NCBI GenBank assembly: GCA_026713745.1
Contig: JAPONU010000186.1
Coordinates: 1-9,909 of the forward strand
Length of the DNA: 9,909 nt
Direction: 5' to 3'
Origin: a bacterium
GTDB taxonomy: Bacteria > Actinomycetota > Acidimicrobiia > Acidimicrobiales > CATQHL01
A model generated the notes under the pieces. That model was not told the origin of the DNA. It was given only the letters and a program-made list of their open reading frames with translations, and did not search any database. Positions 1-6,209 of the stretch are shown piece by piece. The translations under genes were made by a program, and so were the position numbers. Positions within the stretch are counted from its first letter, which is position 1, and the number at the start of each line of letters is the position of its first letter.

Positions 1-544
1 CGCCGATGCGGTAGGCAGAGCCGGCGGTGCTGTTGACGATGGCGAAAACGACGAGCGCCGTGGCCAGGGTCACGATCGCCACGTAGATGTTGGAGAGGTT
101 GCCGTAGAACATGAAGTAGCCGAGGGCGGCGGCGAAGACCGCCCCAGCGGCGGACGCTACGACGAGCGCCGAGAGGGTCTCGCCGGTGCGTTCTGCCACG
201 TTGAGCGCGAAGACGCCGTACGCGTAGCCACCGATTCCGTACACAGCCGCCTGGCCGAAGCTGAAGATCCCGCAGTAGCCCCACACCAGCACGAGCGACA
301 GCGCCAGGATCACTTCGATGGCCCACAGGGTCCACTCGAACGCGGTGAACCCGGCCACCAGATTGCCGGCCAGCAACAGCAGCCCGCCGGCGATCGCGGC
401 GACCGCCAGATCCGACAGACCTGCCCGCGATGCCGATATGCGGGCACGCAGCCTGGCACTGCCCGAGCCCGGCCGCCGGTCACCTTGGCCCGCGGCCCCG
501 GTAACCGACGCCGCTCGCTCGGTGCCTGCCGCCGGCGTCCTCAT
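1..544 (-). CDS. ABC transporter permease, LivM/UrtC type (3' part outside window)
   Basis: This is the second membrane subunit of an ABC importer for amides, urea or branched-chain amino acids. About 181 codons are visible, reading from an ATG at 544-542; the frame is still open at base 1, so the C-terminal part is missing. After a polar, Arg-rich N-terminus of about 45 residues come hydrophobic segments and the stretch LVWGYCGIFSFGQAAVYGIGGY. This matches the family's conserved region around 'GxxSFGQAAFFGxGAY'. A later segment reads FMFYGNLSNIYVAIVTLATA. The start overlaps the stop of the upstream permease gene as ATGA (544-541), which implies translational coupling. Gene order (binding protein, permease 1, permease 2) fits urtABC or livKHM, and the ATPase genes would be expected past the left edge. 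I am sure of the permease family. The urea/amide assignment is inference from the neighbours. Confidence 0.88.
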   Translation of the reverse strand, partial: MRTPAAGTERAASVTGAAGQGDRRPGSGSARLRARISASRAGLSDLAVAAIAGGLLLLAGNLVAGFTAFEWTLWAIEVILALSLVLVWGYCGIFSFGQAAVYGIGGYAYGVFALNVAERTGETLSALVVASAAGAVFAAALGYFMFYGNLSNIYVAIVTLATALVVFAIVNSTAGSAYRIG

Positions 545-1413
545 ACCAGCCCGCCTCGCTGCCGCTTCCCGGTGAGACCCTGGGGCAGGAACCGCAGGAT
601 CACGATGGCGGCCACCAGCAGCATGGCTTGGCCGATGACCGGCGTGTAGCCGCGGCTCACCAGATTCTCGACGGTGCCCAGCACGGTGCTGGCGCCGATG
701 GTGCCGGCCAGGAAGGCAGGTCCTCCCACGATCACCGCCATGAACGAGCGGGCCACGTACAGCTGGCCCATCGTGGGGATCACCCCGACCACCGGCGCCA
801 GCACCGCCCCCGCGGCGCCCGCCAGTCCGGCCCCGTAGGCGAAGGTCCACGTGGCCACGCGCCGGGTGTTCACGCCCAGCCCGGCGGCCATGGCCGGGTT
901 CTGCGCGGCGGCCCGGGTCAGCAGGCCGTGCCGGGTGCGGCGCATCAGCAGCCAGGTGACCGCCGCCAGCGTCCAGGCCACGCCGATGAGCACCAGGTTG
1001 TAGGTCGACATGGAGTAGTCGCCCACGCCGAAGCTGCCCAGCGGTGTGGGGATGCCCTCGGTCACCGAGCCGTAGATGTTGGCGGCGAGCTGGACGAGTA
1101 TCAGAGAGAGCCCCCAGGTGGCCAGCATCGTGTCGGCGGGGCGCTCGTAGAGGTGGCGGATCATCGCCAGTTCGACGACGAGCCCGAATGCGGCGGTGAC
1201 CGCGACCGCAATCAGCATGGCGGCCCAGAGCCCGATGCCGGCGCGGGTGGCGGTGAGTGTGGCGAACGCCCCGAACATGATGAACTCGCCGTGGGCCAGG
1301 TTGATCACCCGTCGCAGCCCGAACACCACCGCCAGCCCCAGCGACACCAGCAGCAGCACCGAGACCGTCGTCATCAGGGAGAACCAGGCGTTGAACGCCC
1401 CGTCGGCTGTCAT
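541..1413 (-). CDS. ABC transporter permease, LivH/UrtB type
   Basis: This 290-residue inner-membrane permease has the usual length for the LivH/UrtB family and about eight hydrophobic segments. The family's N-terminal signature is visible as VFGLRRVINLAHGEFIMFGAF (residues 30-50). RPADTMLATWGLSLILVQ lies near 91-108. The cytoplasmic loop that contacts the ATPase contains RAAAQNPAMAAGLGVNTRRV (167-186). The 'DTxLATWGLSLIL' and 'QNxxMAAxLGV' forms are more like urea/amide permeases (UrtB, FmdE) than classical LivH, so a urea or short-amide substrate is likely, though this is inference. The ATG at 1413 has a GAGG about 11 bases upstream, a weak ribosome site. Its stop overlaps the start of the next permease gene by ATGA. 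The binding-protein gene lies 111 bases upstream on the same strand, with a hairpin in the gap. Confidence 0.92.
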   Translation of the reverse strand: MTADGAFNAWFSLMTTVSVLLLVSLGLAVVFGLRRVINLAHGEFIMFGAFATLTATRAGIGLWAAMLIAVAVTAAFGLVVELAMIRHLYERPADTMLATWGLSLILVQLAANIYGSVTEGIPTPLGSFGVGDYSMSTYNLVLIGVAWTLAAVTWLLMRRTRHGLLTRAAAQNPAMAAGLGVNTRRVATWTFAYGAGLAGAAGAVLAPVVGVIPTMGQLYVARSFMAVIVGGPAFLAGTIGASTVLGTVENLVSRGYTPVIGQAMLLVAAIVILRFLPQGLTGKRQRGGLV

Positions 1414-1468
1414 GGGTGCAATGACCTCATCGTGTCACGGTCGCGGGGCACGGCTCCCGGCCGGGCGC

Positions 1469-1503
1469 GGTCCTCCTCCCCGCCGCCGGCGAGGAGGAGG
1501 ACC
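1469..1503 (-). promoter_or_regulatory. Intercistronic hairpin between binding-protein and permease genes
   Basis: An 11-bp perfect inverted repeat (1469-1479 pairs with 1493-1503, arm GGTCCTCCTCC) surrounds a 13-base loop. It sits 21 bases after the stop of the binding-protein gene and 55 bases before the permease start. No T-run follows on the minus strand, so it is not a standard intrinsic terminator. In ABC operons such hairpins often stabilise the upstream message or give partial termination, so that more binding protein than permease is made. That role is inference. A smaller 10-bp palindrome (CCCGGCCGGG, 1456-1465) follows it. Confidence 0.6.
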
Positions 1504-1524
1504 ATGTCGGGGGGCTCGTGTGGC

Positions 1525-2967
1525 TCAGGGCGTGAACTGCTCGTTGACGTCGGGGTCGTTGACCAGGTCGCACTGCTGCTGCTCGAACTCGGGTCCCACC
1601 GACTCGTAGGTGCGGATCACGTCGAATCCGTTCGCCCCGTCGGTGACGGCGATGCGGATCGGCACCGTCACGTGGTGGGCGGCGCCGTCCATGACCACGA
1701 GGCCCCGGGGGCTCACGAAGTTGGCGCCCTTCTGCAGTTCGGCGATGACCGCCTCCCGATCGGTCGTGCCGGCGCGCTCGGTGGCTTCGGCCCACATGTG
1801 CCAGCCGTCCCAGGTGTCCACCGCAAGGTCGGTGATGTAGGGGTAGTCGCCGCCGTAGGCGTCCTGCCAGGCCGCCACGAACGCGGTGTTCTCCGGCGTG
1901 TCCAGTTCCTGGTAGTAGGAGTACGCCACGTAGAGGTTCTCCTGGGCTGCGGGCTCGAGGGCGATGTGTTCGTTGCCCACACCGAAGGTTGTGGACACGA
2001 TCGTCATCTCGTCGCTCAGCCCGCTGGCGGCGAACTGGCTGTAGAACGAGATGTGGGCGCCGCCCACCAGGAAGCTGAAGATCACGTCGGGATCGGCGTC
2101 CTGGATTGCGCTGAGTGTGGTGCCGAACTCGCTCACGTCCAGCGGGAAGAAGTCGGTCGCCAGGATCTCGGCGCCGACCGAAGGTGCGTACTCCTCGGCC
2201 CAGTCGGCAGAGATCTGGCCGTAGTTGTAGTCGGCGGCCAAGACGTAGACCTTCGGGCCGATGTTCTCGACGGCCCAGCGCAGGAGTGGCTCCACCTGCT
2301 GGGTGGGCACGGTTCCGGTCACGAACGTGTTGATGTCGCACACGCCGCCCTCGTAGAGAACGTTGTAGAAGTACAGCATCTCGGCGTCGTCGAACACGGG
2401 GCGGATCGCCTCGCGCGACGCGCTGGTGATACCGCCCTGCACAACAGCCAGATCCATCGAGGCCAGCCGCTCGGCGCCGTTGATGTACTCGTTCTGATCC
2501 GACTTGGAGTCCACCTCCACCAGTTCCAGCGGGCGACCCAGCACGCCGCCGGCGGCGTTGATGTGGTCGACGGCCAGACGGGTGGCGTCCACCATCGGGG
2601 TGCCGTAGATGTTCAGCGGCCCGGTCTCATCCAGGATGCTGCCGACCATGATCGGTTCGCCGCTGGCACCTTCGGCGGGCGCGGGCGGTGGCTCGGGCGC
2701 CGGGGGACCGGGTTCCGGGTCCGCCGCGGGCTGAGGCGCAGCTTCGGGTTCGACGGGCGGTGGCGGTGGCGGTTCGGGCTCGGCCGCCGCCGGTGCGGGC
2801 GCAGGTGGCGGTGTCGCTGCCGGCTCGTCGCCGGCGTCGCTGCAGGCGGCCCCCAGCAGGGCGACGGCACACAGGGCGCCGGCGACAAGGCTCAGGCTGC
2901 TGCATCGCCGGCTGCGACGGCTCAGCGAGCGGGGTCGGGTTGTGTCGGGTCGGGCTTCGATGCTCAT
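1525..2967 (-). CDS. Amide/urea-type ABC transporter substrate-binding lipoprotein
   Basis: This 480-residue extracytoplasmic receptor belongs to the Peripla_BP_5/6 (type I periplasmic binding) fold and hands substrate to the two downstream permeases. An Arg-rich n-region and hydrophobic stretch (residues 20-41) end in LLGAAC, a lipobox-like site with Cys42 as the lipid anchor. Residues 44-103 are an unusually long Pro/Ala/Glu linker. The binding domain begins at PIMVGSILDETGPLNIYG (105-122). Features of the UrtA/AmiC/FmdD branch are SASREAIRPVFD (182-193), YNVLYEGG (201-208), TGTVPTQQ (217-224), YYQELDTPENTAFVAAW (351-367) and HHVTVPIRIA (431-440). Cys210 and Cys466 could form a disulphide. 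I chose the ATG at 2967 because it puts the signal peptide at the N-terminus and has GGGGA eight bases upstream; the frame is open 50 codons further, but those residues look non-coding. The exact ligand (urea, formamide or another amide) cannot be fixed from sequence. Confidence 0.9.
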   Translation of the reverse strand: MSIEARPDTTRPRSLSRRSRRCSSLSLVAGALCAVALLGAACSDAGDEPAATPPPAPAPAAAEPEPPPPPPVEPEAAPQPAADPEPGPPAPEPPPAPAEGASGEPIMVGSILDETGPLNIYGTPMVDATRLAVDHINAAGGVLGRPLELVEVDSKSDQNEYINGAERLASMDLAVVQGGITSASREAIRPVFDDAEMLYFYNVLYEGGVCDINTFVTGTVPTQQVEPLLRWAVENIGPKVYVLAADYNYGQISADWAEEYAPSVGAEILATDFFPLDVSEFGTTLSAIQDADPDVIFSFLVGGAHISFYSQFAASGLSDEMTIVSTTFGVGNEHIALEPAAQENLYVAYSYYQELDTPENTAFVAAWQDAYGGDYPYITDLAVDTWDGWHMWAEATERAGTTDREAVIAELQKGANFVSPRGLVVMDGAAHHVTVPIRIAVTDGANGFDVIRTYESVGPEFEQQQCDLVNDPDVNEQFTP

Positions 2968-3135
2968 GGTTCTGATCCCCGGACGATGTGCTGACACGGC
3001 GATCGGGTCGCCGCGCGGGCACCGGTGCGGCCCCCGTACGGGCATTCGACCAGCCGCGGCCAGTGCGCCGACACCCCCAATTGCAGGTTTCTGCTCTATC
3101 CGGTGCGGATACGGCAAGGCGGCCGGGTGCGGTCT

Positions 3136-3141
3136 TAGGCT
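3136..3141 (+). promoter_or_regulatory. Probable -10 box of the carboxyltransferase gene
   Basis: TAGGCT fits the actinobacterial -10 consensus TANNNT. It is followed by six bases and then GTG at 3148, so transcription would begin at or next to 3148 and leave a very short leader before the carboxyltransferase ATG at 3165. No convincing -35 is visible 17-18 bases upstream. The 197-base divergent gap 2968-3164 must also hold the promoter of the minus-strand transporter operon, for which I see no clear box. Confidence 0.5.
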
Positions 3142-3147
3142 GGACGC

Positions 3148-3168
3148 GTGAGACGGGGGAGGCGATGA
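3148..3168 (+). CDS. Possible six-codon leaderless upstream ORF (MRRGRR)
   Basis: GTG at 3148, placed six bases after a TAGGCT -10 box, opens a six-codon frame. Its TGA stop at 3166-3168 overlaps the carboxyltransferase ATG at 3165 as ATGA. The peptide would be MRRGRR. The purine-rich stretch GGGGGAGG (3155-3162) lies inside it, only two bases from the ATG, which is unusually close for direct initiation. Termination-reinitiation from this mini-frame would explain how the main gene is started. That is a hypothesis from spacing alone; the alternative is simple initiation at 3165 with a poorly spaced ribosome site. Confidence 0.3.
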   Translation: MRRGRR

Positions 3169-4691
3169 GCGACGTGGCGCGGCGGCTGGCGGAGGCGCTG
3201 GCGGCCACCGAGAGTCCCACCGAGGCGGGCGCCGCCAAGCTGGCCCGCCAGCACAAGCTGTACGTGCGCGACCGCCTGGCGTTGCTCTTCGACCCCGACA
3301 CGTTCGTGGAGGACGCCCAGCTGGCCAACGCCACGGCCGGGGGTTTGCCGGCCGACGGTGTGATCACCGGCCGGGGCCTGGTGGAAGGCCGGCCGGCGGT
3401 GGCCGTCGCCAACGACCCGACGGTCAAGGCCGGCTCCTGGGGCGCCCGCACCGTGGAGAAGATCGTCCGCGCCACCGAAGTGGCTCTGGCCAACGAGTTG
3501 CCGATCTTCTGGCTGGTGGATTCCGCCGGGGCGCGCATCACCGACCAGGTGGACCTGTTCCCCGGCCGGCGCGGCGCGGGGCGCATCTTTCACAACCAGG
3601 TGAAGCTGTCGGGGCGGGTGCCGCAGATCTGCTGCCTGTTCGGACCCTCGGCGGCAGGCGGTGCCTACATCCCGGCGTTCTGCGACGTGGTGTTCATGGT
3701 GGAGGCCAACGCCTCCATGTACCTGGGGTCGCCCCGCATGGCCGAAGTGGTGATCGGCGAAGTGGTGTCGCTGGAGGAGATGGGCGGCGCCCGCATGCAC
3801 GCCACCGTCTCGGGTTGCGGCGACAACCTGTTCACCGACGACGAATCGGCCATCGAGGCCGCCCGCGCCTGGTTCTCCTACCTGCCCACCTGCTGGCGCG
3901 ACCCGCCGCCACAGACCGAGCCGCTGCCGCCGGTCCGGCTGCTCGACGGCTCGGCGATCCCCGTCGAGGCGACCCAGGGATACGACATGCGCCGGGTCAT
4001 TGACGGGCTGGTGGACGAGGACAGCTTCTTCGAACTGAAACCCGACTTCGCCCCCGAGCTGATCGTCGGCCTCGCCCGCCTCGACGGCAACACGGTCGGC
4101 ATCCTGGCCAACAACCCTTCCGTCAAGGGCGGGGTGCTGTTCAGCGACTCCGCGGACAAGGCGGCTCGCTTCATCTGGCTGTGCGACGCATTCAACGTGG
4201 CGCTGTTGTACCTGTGCGACGTGCCGGGGTTCATGATCGGCACCGAGGTGGAGCGCGGCGGCATCATCCGCCACGGCGCCAAGATGGTCACCGCCGTCTC
4301 CGAGGCCACGGTGCCGCAGGTGTCGGTCATCGTGCGCAAGGCCTACGGCGCCGGCCTGTACGCCATGTGCGGCCCCGCCTTCGGCCCCGATGCCTGCCTG
4401 GCACTGCCCAGCGCCTCCATCGCGGTCATGGGCCCCGAGGCCGCCGTCAACGCCGTGTTCGCCAACAAGATCGCCGCCATCGACGACCCCGCCGAGCGGG
4501 AGGCCTACATCGCCGCCCAGCGTGAGGCCTACGAGGCCGACGTGGACCTGCTGCGCCTCGCCTCAGACCTCGTCATCGACGCCGTCGTCGAGCCCAAGGA
4601 TCTACGTGACGGGGTCATCCGCCGCCTGGCCCTCGCCGCCGGCAAGGACCGTCACTTCAGCCACCGCCACCACGGCATACCCCCCGTCTGA
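3165..4691 (+). CDS. Acyl-CoA carboxylase carboxyltransferase (beta) subunit
   Basis: This 508-residue cytoplasmic enzyme moves the carboxyl group from biotin on a partner subunit to an acyl-CoA (acetyl-, propionyl- or methylcrotonyl-CoA type). The length is normal for PccB/MccB/AccD proteins. The N-terminal crotonase-like half has VDSAGARITDQVDLFPG (118-134), GRIFHNQ (139-145) and the oxyanion-hole loop GPSAAGGAYIPA (160-171). The C-terminal half has NNPSVKGGVLFS (316-327), CDVPGFMIGTEVERGG (351-366) and the second oxyanion-hole loop KAYGAGLYAMCGPAFGPD (392-409). The C-terminus GIPPV resembles the family's usual end. The ATG at 3165 starts where homology starts; the frame is open further upstream to 2988 but with no family sequence. 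No biotin carboxylase or biotin-carrier gene is in the window, so the substrate cannot be told. It is divergent from the transporter operon. Confidence 0.93.
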   Translation: MSDVARRLAEALAATESPTEAGAAKLARQHKLYVRDRLALLFDPDTFVEDAQLANATAGGLPADGVITGRGLVEGRPAVAVANDPTVKAGSWGARTVEKIVRATEVALANELPIFWLVDSAGARITDQVDLFPGRRGAGRIFHNQVKLSGRVPQICCLFGPSAAGGAYIPAFCDVVFMVEANASMYLGSPRMAEVVIGEVVSLEEMGGARMHATVSGCGDNLFTDDESAIEAARAWFSYLPTCWRDPPPQTEPLPPVRLLDGSAIPVEATQGYDMRRVIDGLVDEDSFFELKPDFAPELIVGLARLDGNTVGILANNPSVKGGVLFSDSADKAARFIWLCDAFNVALLYLCDVPGFMIGTEVERGGIIRHGAKMVTAVSEATVPQVSVIVRKAYGAGLYAMCGPAFGPDACLALPSASIAVMGPEAAVNAVFANKIAAIDDPAEREAYIAAQREAYEADVDLLRLASDLVIDAVVEPKDLRDGVIRRLALAAGKDRHFSHRHHGIPPV

Positions 4692-4705
4692 GGTTCGTGG
4701 TCCAT

Positions 4706-4724
4706 GCCCGGTAGCGGGCCGGGC
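4706..4724 (+). terminator. Weak GC hairpin after the carboxyltransferase gene
   Basis: GCCCGG (4706-4711) pairs with CCGGGC (4719-4724) around a seven-base loop, 15 bases after the stop codon. There is no T-run, only the AT-richer CTTATT further on, so termination here is plausible but unproven. A shorter alternative pairing (4706-4710 with 4715-4719) competes with it. Confidence 0.3.
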
Positions 4725-4759
4725 GCATGCGGTGGGCGTCTTATTGCCGTTCTGATCAC

Positions 4760-4786
4760 TTGATTATCCATACTGCGGATGATCCA
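4760..4786 (+). promoter_or_regulatory. Inverted repeat, possible operator of the ATPase gene
   Basis: TTGATTATCC (4760-4769) and GGATGATCCA (4777-4786) are an 8-of-10 inverted repeat with a seven-base centre. The block is AT-richer than its surroundings and ends one base before the TAGTCT -10 box at 4788, so it covers the usual -35 zone. A dimeric repressor or activator could bind here, and the ATPase itself is not an obvious DNA-binding regulator. Only the repeat and its position are seen directly. Confidence 0.4.
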
Positions 4787-4787
4787 G

Positions 4788-4793
4788 TAGTCT
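4788..4793 (+). promoter_or_regulatory. -10 box of a probably leaderless ATPase transcript
   Basis: TAGTCT fits TANNNT and is followed by seven bases and then ATG at 4801. There is no Shine-Dalgarno sequence before that ATG. The spacing places the transcription start at the A of the start codon. The -35 region is poor (TTATCC at 4764-4769). Confidence 0.5.
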
Positions 4794-4800
4794 TTTGTGC

Positions 4801-6030
4801 ATGGCTTATCTGCGGCGACATCTCGATGAACGGTTGGCGTATGTGCTCCGCGTGCATCCGGCTTGCCTGATCGAGGGCATTCGGGGGGTCGGGAAGACCA
4901 GCACCGCCACGCGGCTGGCCGCGGCGACATTGCGTCTCGACCATCCGCCGACCGCGGCGACGGCGGCGAGTGATCCCACCGCAGCGTGCTCGTCACTGCC
5001 CGCGCCGGTGCTCATCGACGAGTGGCAACGGGTTCCGACGGTATGGGACGCGGTGCGTCGGATGATCGACGAGGACCGGACCCCTGGCGGATTCATTCTG
5101 AGCGGGTCGTCCCGCGCCGCAATCACCGCCGACGTCCATGCCGGTGCCGGGCGGATCCTGCCGATGCTGCTGCGGCCGATGACCCTGTCAGAGCGACACG
5201 GCCGCGTCCCGGCCGTGGCCTTGGCCGATCTCGCCGAACATGGCATCGAAGCCGTGCGGGGCGCCCGGTCGGTGTTCTCGCCGGCGGAGCAGGTGGCGCC
5301 GACGACCGAGTCGGGCCTCCCGGGGAATCTCGGGATGACTCCGGCCGATCATCAGGAGTCGCTGCGCTCCTACCTGGACCTGGCTGTCTCACGCGATCTC
5401 GACGACGTTGCGCCAGGGGCGCGTAACGCCCGCAAGCTGCGCCGCTACGTGCGTGCCTATGGGGCCGCTGTCGCCACGACCGCCGATCACGCCACGATCC
5501 ATCGTGCCGCCGACGTCGCAAAGGCGACCGGCGAGACCTATCACGACCTGCTCGACCGTCTCGGCGTCGTCGAGGAACTGCCCGGCTGGTCGAGCAACCG
5601 GTTCAAGCGCCTCACCAAGCGACCCAAGCGGCACCTCGTCGACCCCGCATTGGCGGCGGCTGATCATTACGAGACCGCGGCGGTGCTCGACGGTCGTCGG
5701 GCGCGCCTCGGCGAACTCTTCGAGAGCGTCGTGGTGTGCCAGATCAGGGCCACGGCTGAGGCTCTGGGGCTGGGCTGGCGGTTCGGTCACCTGCGATCGG
5801 CCGGTGGTGACCACGAGATCGACCTGATTGCCGACCTACCCGACGGGGGTGTCCTGGCCTTCGAGGCGAAACTTGCGCCGTCCGCCGGCATCGCCGACGC
5901 GCGGCACCTCGCCGTGCTCAAGGATCGACTCGGTGATGCCTTCCGCGCCGGCCTCGTGGTGCACCCGGGCACGGTTGCCTTCCGACTAGCCGACCGCATC
6001 GCCGCGGTCCCGCTGGGGGTCCTCGTCTGA
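4801..6030 (+). CDS. ATP-binding protein, AAA_14 with C-terminal DUF4143
   Basis: This 409-residue protein belongs to the widespread bacterial/archaeal AAA_14-DUF4143 family, whose biological role is not established. The ATPase half has Walker A GIRGVGKTS (26-34), Walker B PVLIDEWQ (69-76) and a sensor-like FILSGSSR (98-105). A middle helical region (about 180-280) resembles the winged-helix part seen in such proteins. The C-terminal DUF4143 part carries a restriction-endonuclease-like pattern: Glu308 in LFESVVVCQIRA, Asp341 in GDHEIDLIAD, and Glu355-Ala-Lys357 in LAFEAKLA. It could therefore be a nuclease fold, active or relict. The length is normal. I chose ATG 4801 because it fits the leaderless -10 spacing; a TTG two codons upstream is possible. 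It stands alone between housekeeping genes, has no recognisable partner, and is followed at once by a hairpin, so it looks like an independent, perhaps mobile, cassette. Confidence 0.85.
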   Translation: MAYLRRHLDERLAYVLRVHPACLIEGIRGVGKTSTATRLAAATLRLDHPPTAATAASDPTAACSSLPAPVLIDEWQRVPTVWDAVRRMIDEDRTPGGFILSGSSRAAITADVHAGAGRILPMLLRPMTLSERHGRVPAVALADLAEHGIEAVRGARSVFSPAEQVAPTTESGLPGNLGMTPADHQESLRSYLDLAVSRDLDDVAPGARNARKLRRYVRAYGAAVATTADHATIHRAADVAKATGETYHDLLDRLGVVEELPGWSSNRFKRLTKRPKRHLVDPALAAADHYETAAVLDGRRARLGELFESVVVCQIRATAEALGLGWRFGHLRSAGGDHEIDLIADLPDGGVLAFEAKLAPSAGIADARHLAVLKDRLGDAFRAGLVVHPGTVAFRLADRIAAVPLGVLV

Positions 6031-6031
6031 T

Positions 6032-6061
6032 CCGCCTGCCGGTGGCGCCTCCGGCGGGCGG
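6032..6061 (+). terminator. GC-rich hairpin right after the ATPase stop codon
   Basis: An 11-bp stem begins one base after the TGA: 6032-6042 pairs with 6051-6061, with one G-U pair and an eight-base loop. No T-run follows. U-less hairpins of this kind are common 3' ends in GC-rich actinobacteria, so I read it as a terminator or 3'-end stabiliser. The remaining bases to the PPK2 promoter (6062-6174) show nothing further that I can support. Confidence 0.5.
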
Positions 6062-6174
6062 GGCACAGCGCTCGATGGCCTGATGGCGGACCGGTTGGTG
6101 CTGCGCGTTCGGCTCCCGCCGTGTAGGTCAGGTGAGGGTGCAGTCGACCGGCGGGACATGAGCGTTCGGTCCGA

Positions 6175-6203
6175 TTGCCGGGGTCGGTGGCGGGACGTAC
6201 TCT
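6175..6203 (+). promoter_or_regulatory. Promoter of the leaderless ppk2 transcript
   Basis: A -35 box TTGCCG (6175-6180), an exact 17-base spacer and a -10 box TACTCT (6198-6203) are followed by six bases and the ATG at 6210. No ribosome-binding site lies before the ATG, which fits a leaderless message beginning at the start codon. This is the best-formed promoter in the window. Confidence 0.65.
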
Positions 6204-6209
6204 TCGCGC

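Noticed and set aside
628..2994. A 788-codon open frame on the plus strand across the transporter genes.
   Set aside because: It lies antisense to two clear ABC transporter genes, and its product is His/Gly/Arg-rich low-complexity sequence without any family. Long antisense frames are expected at this GC content.
3135..4274. A 379-codon minus-strand frame across the carboxyltransferase.
   Set aside because: It is an antisense shadow; the sense frame has every oxyanion-hole motif of the family.
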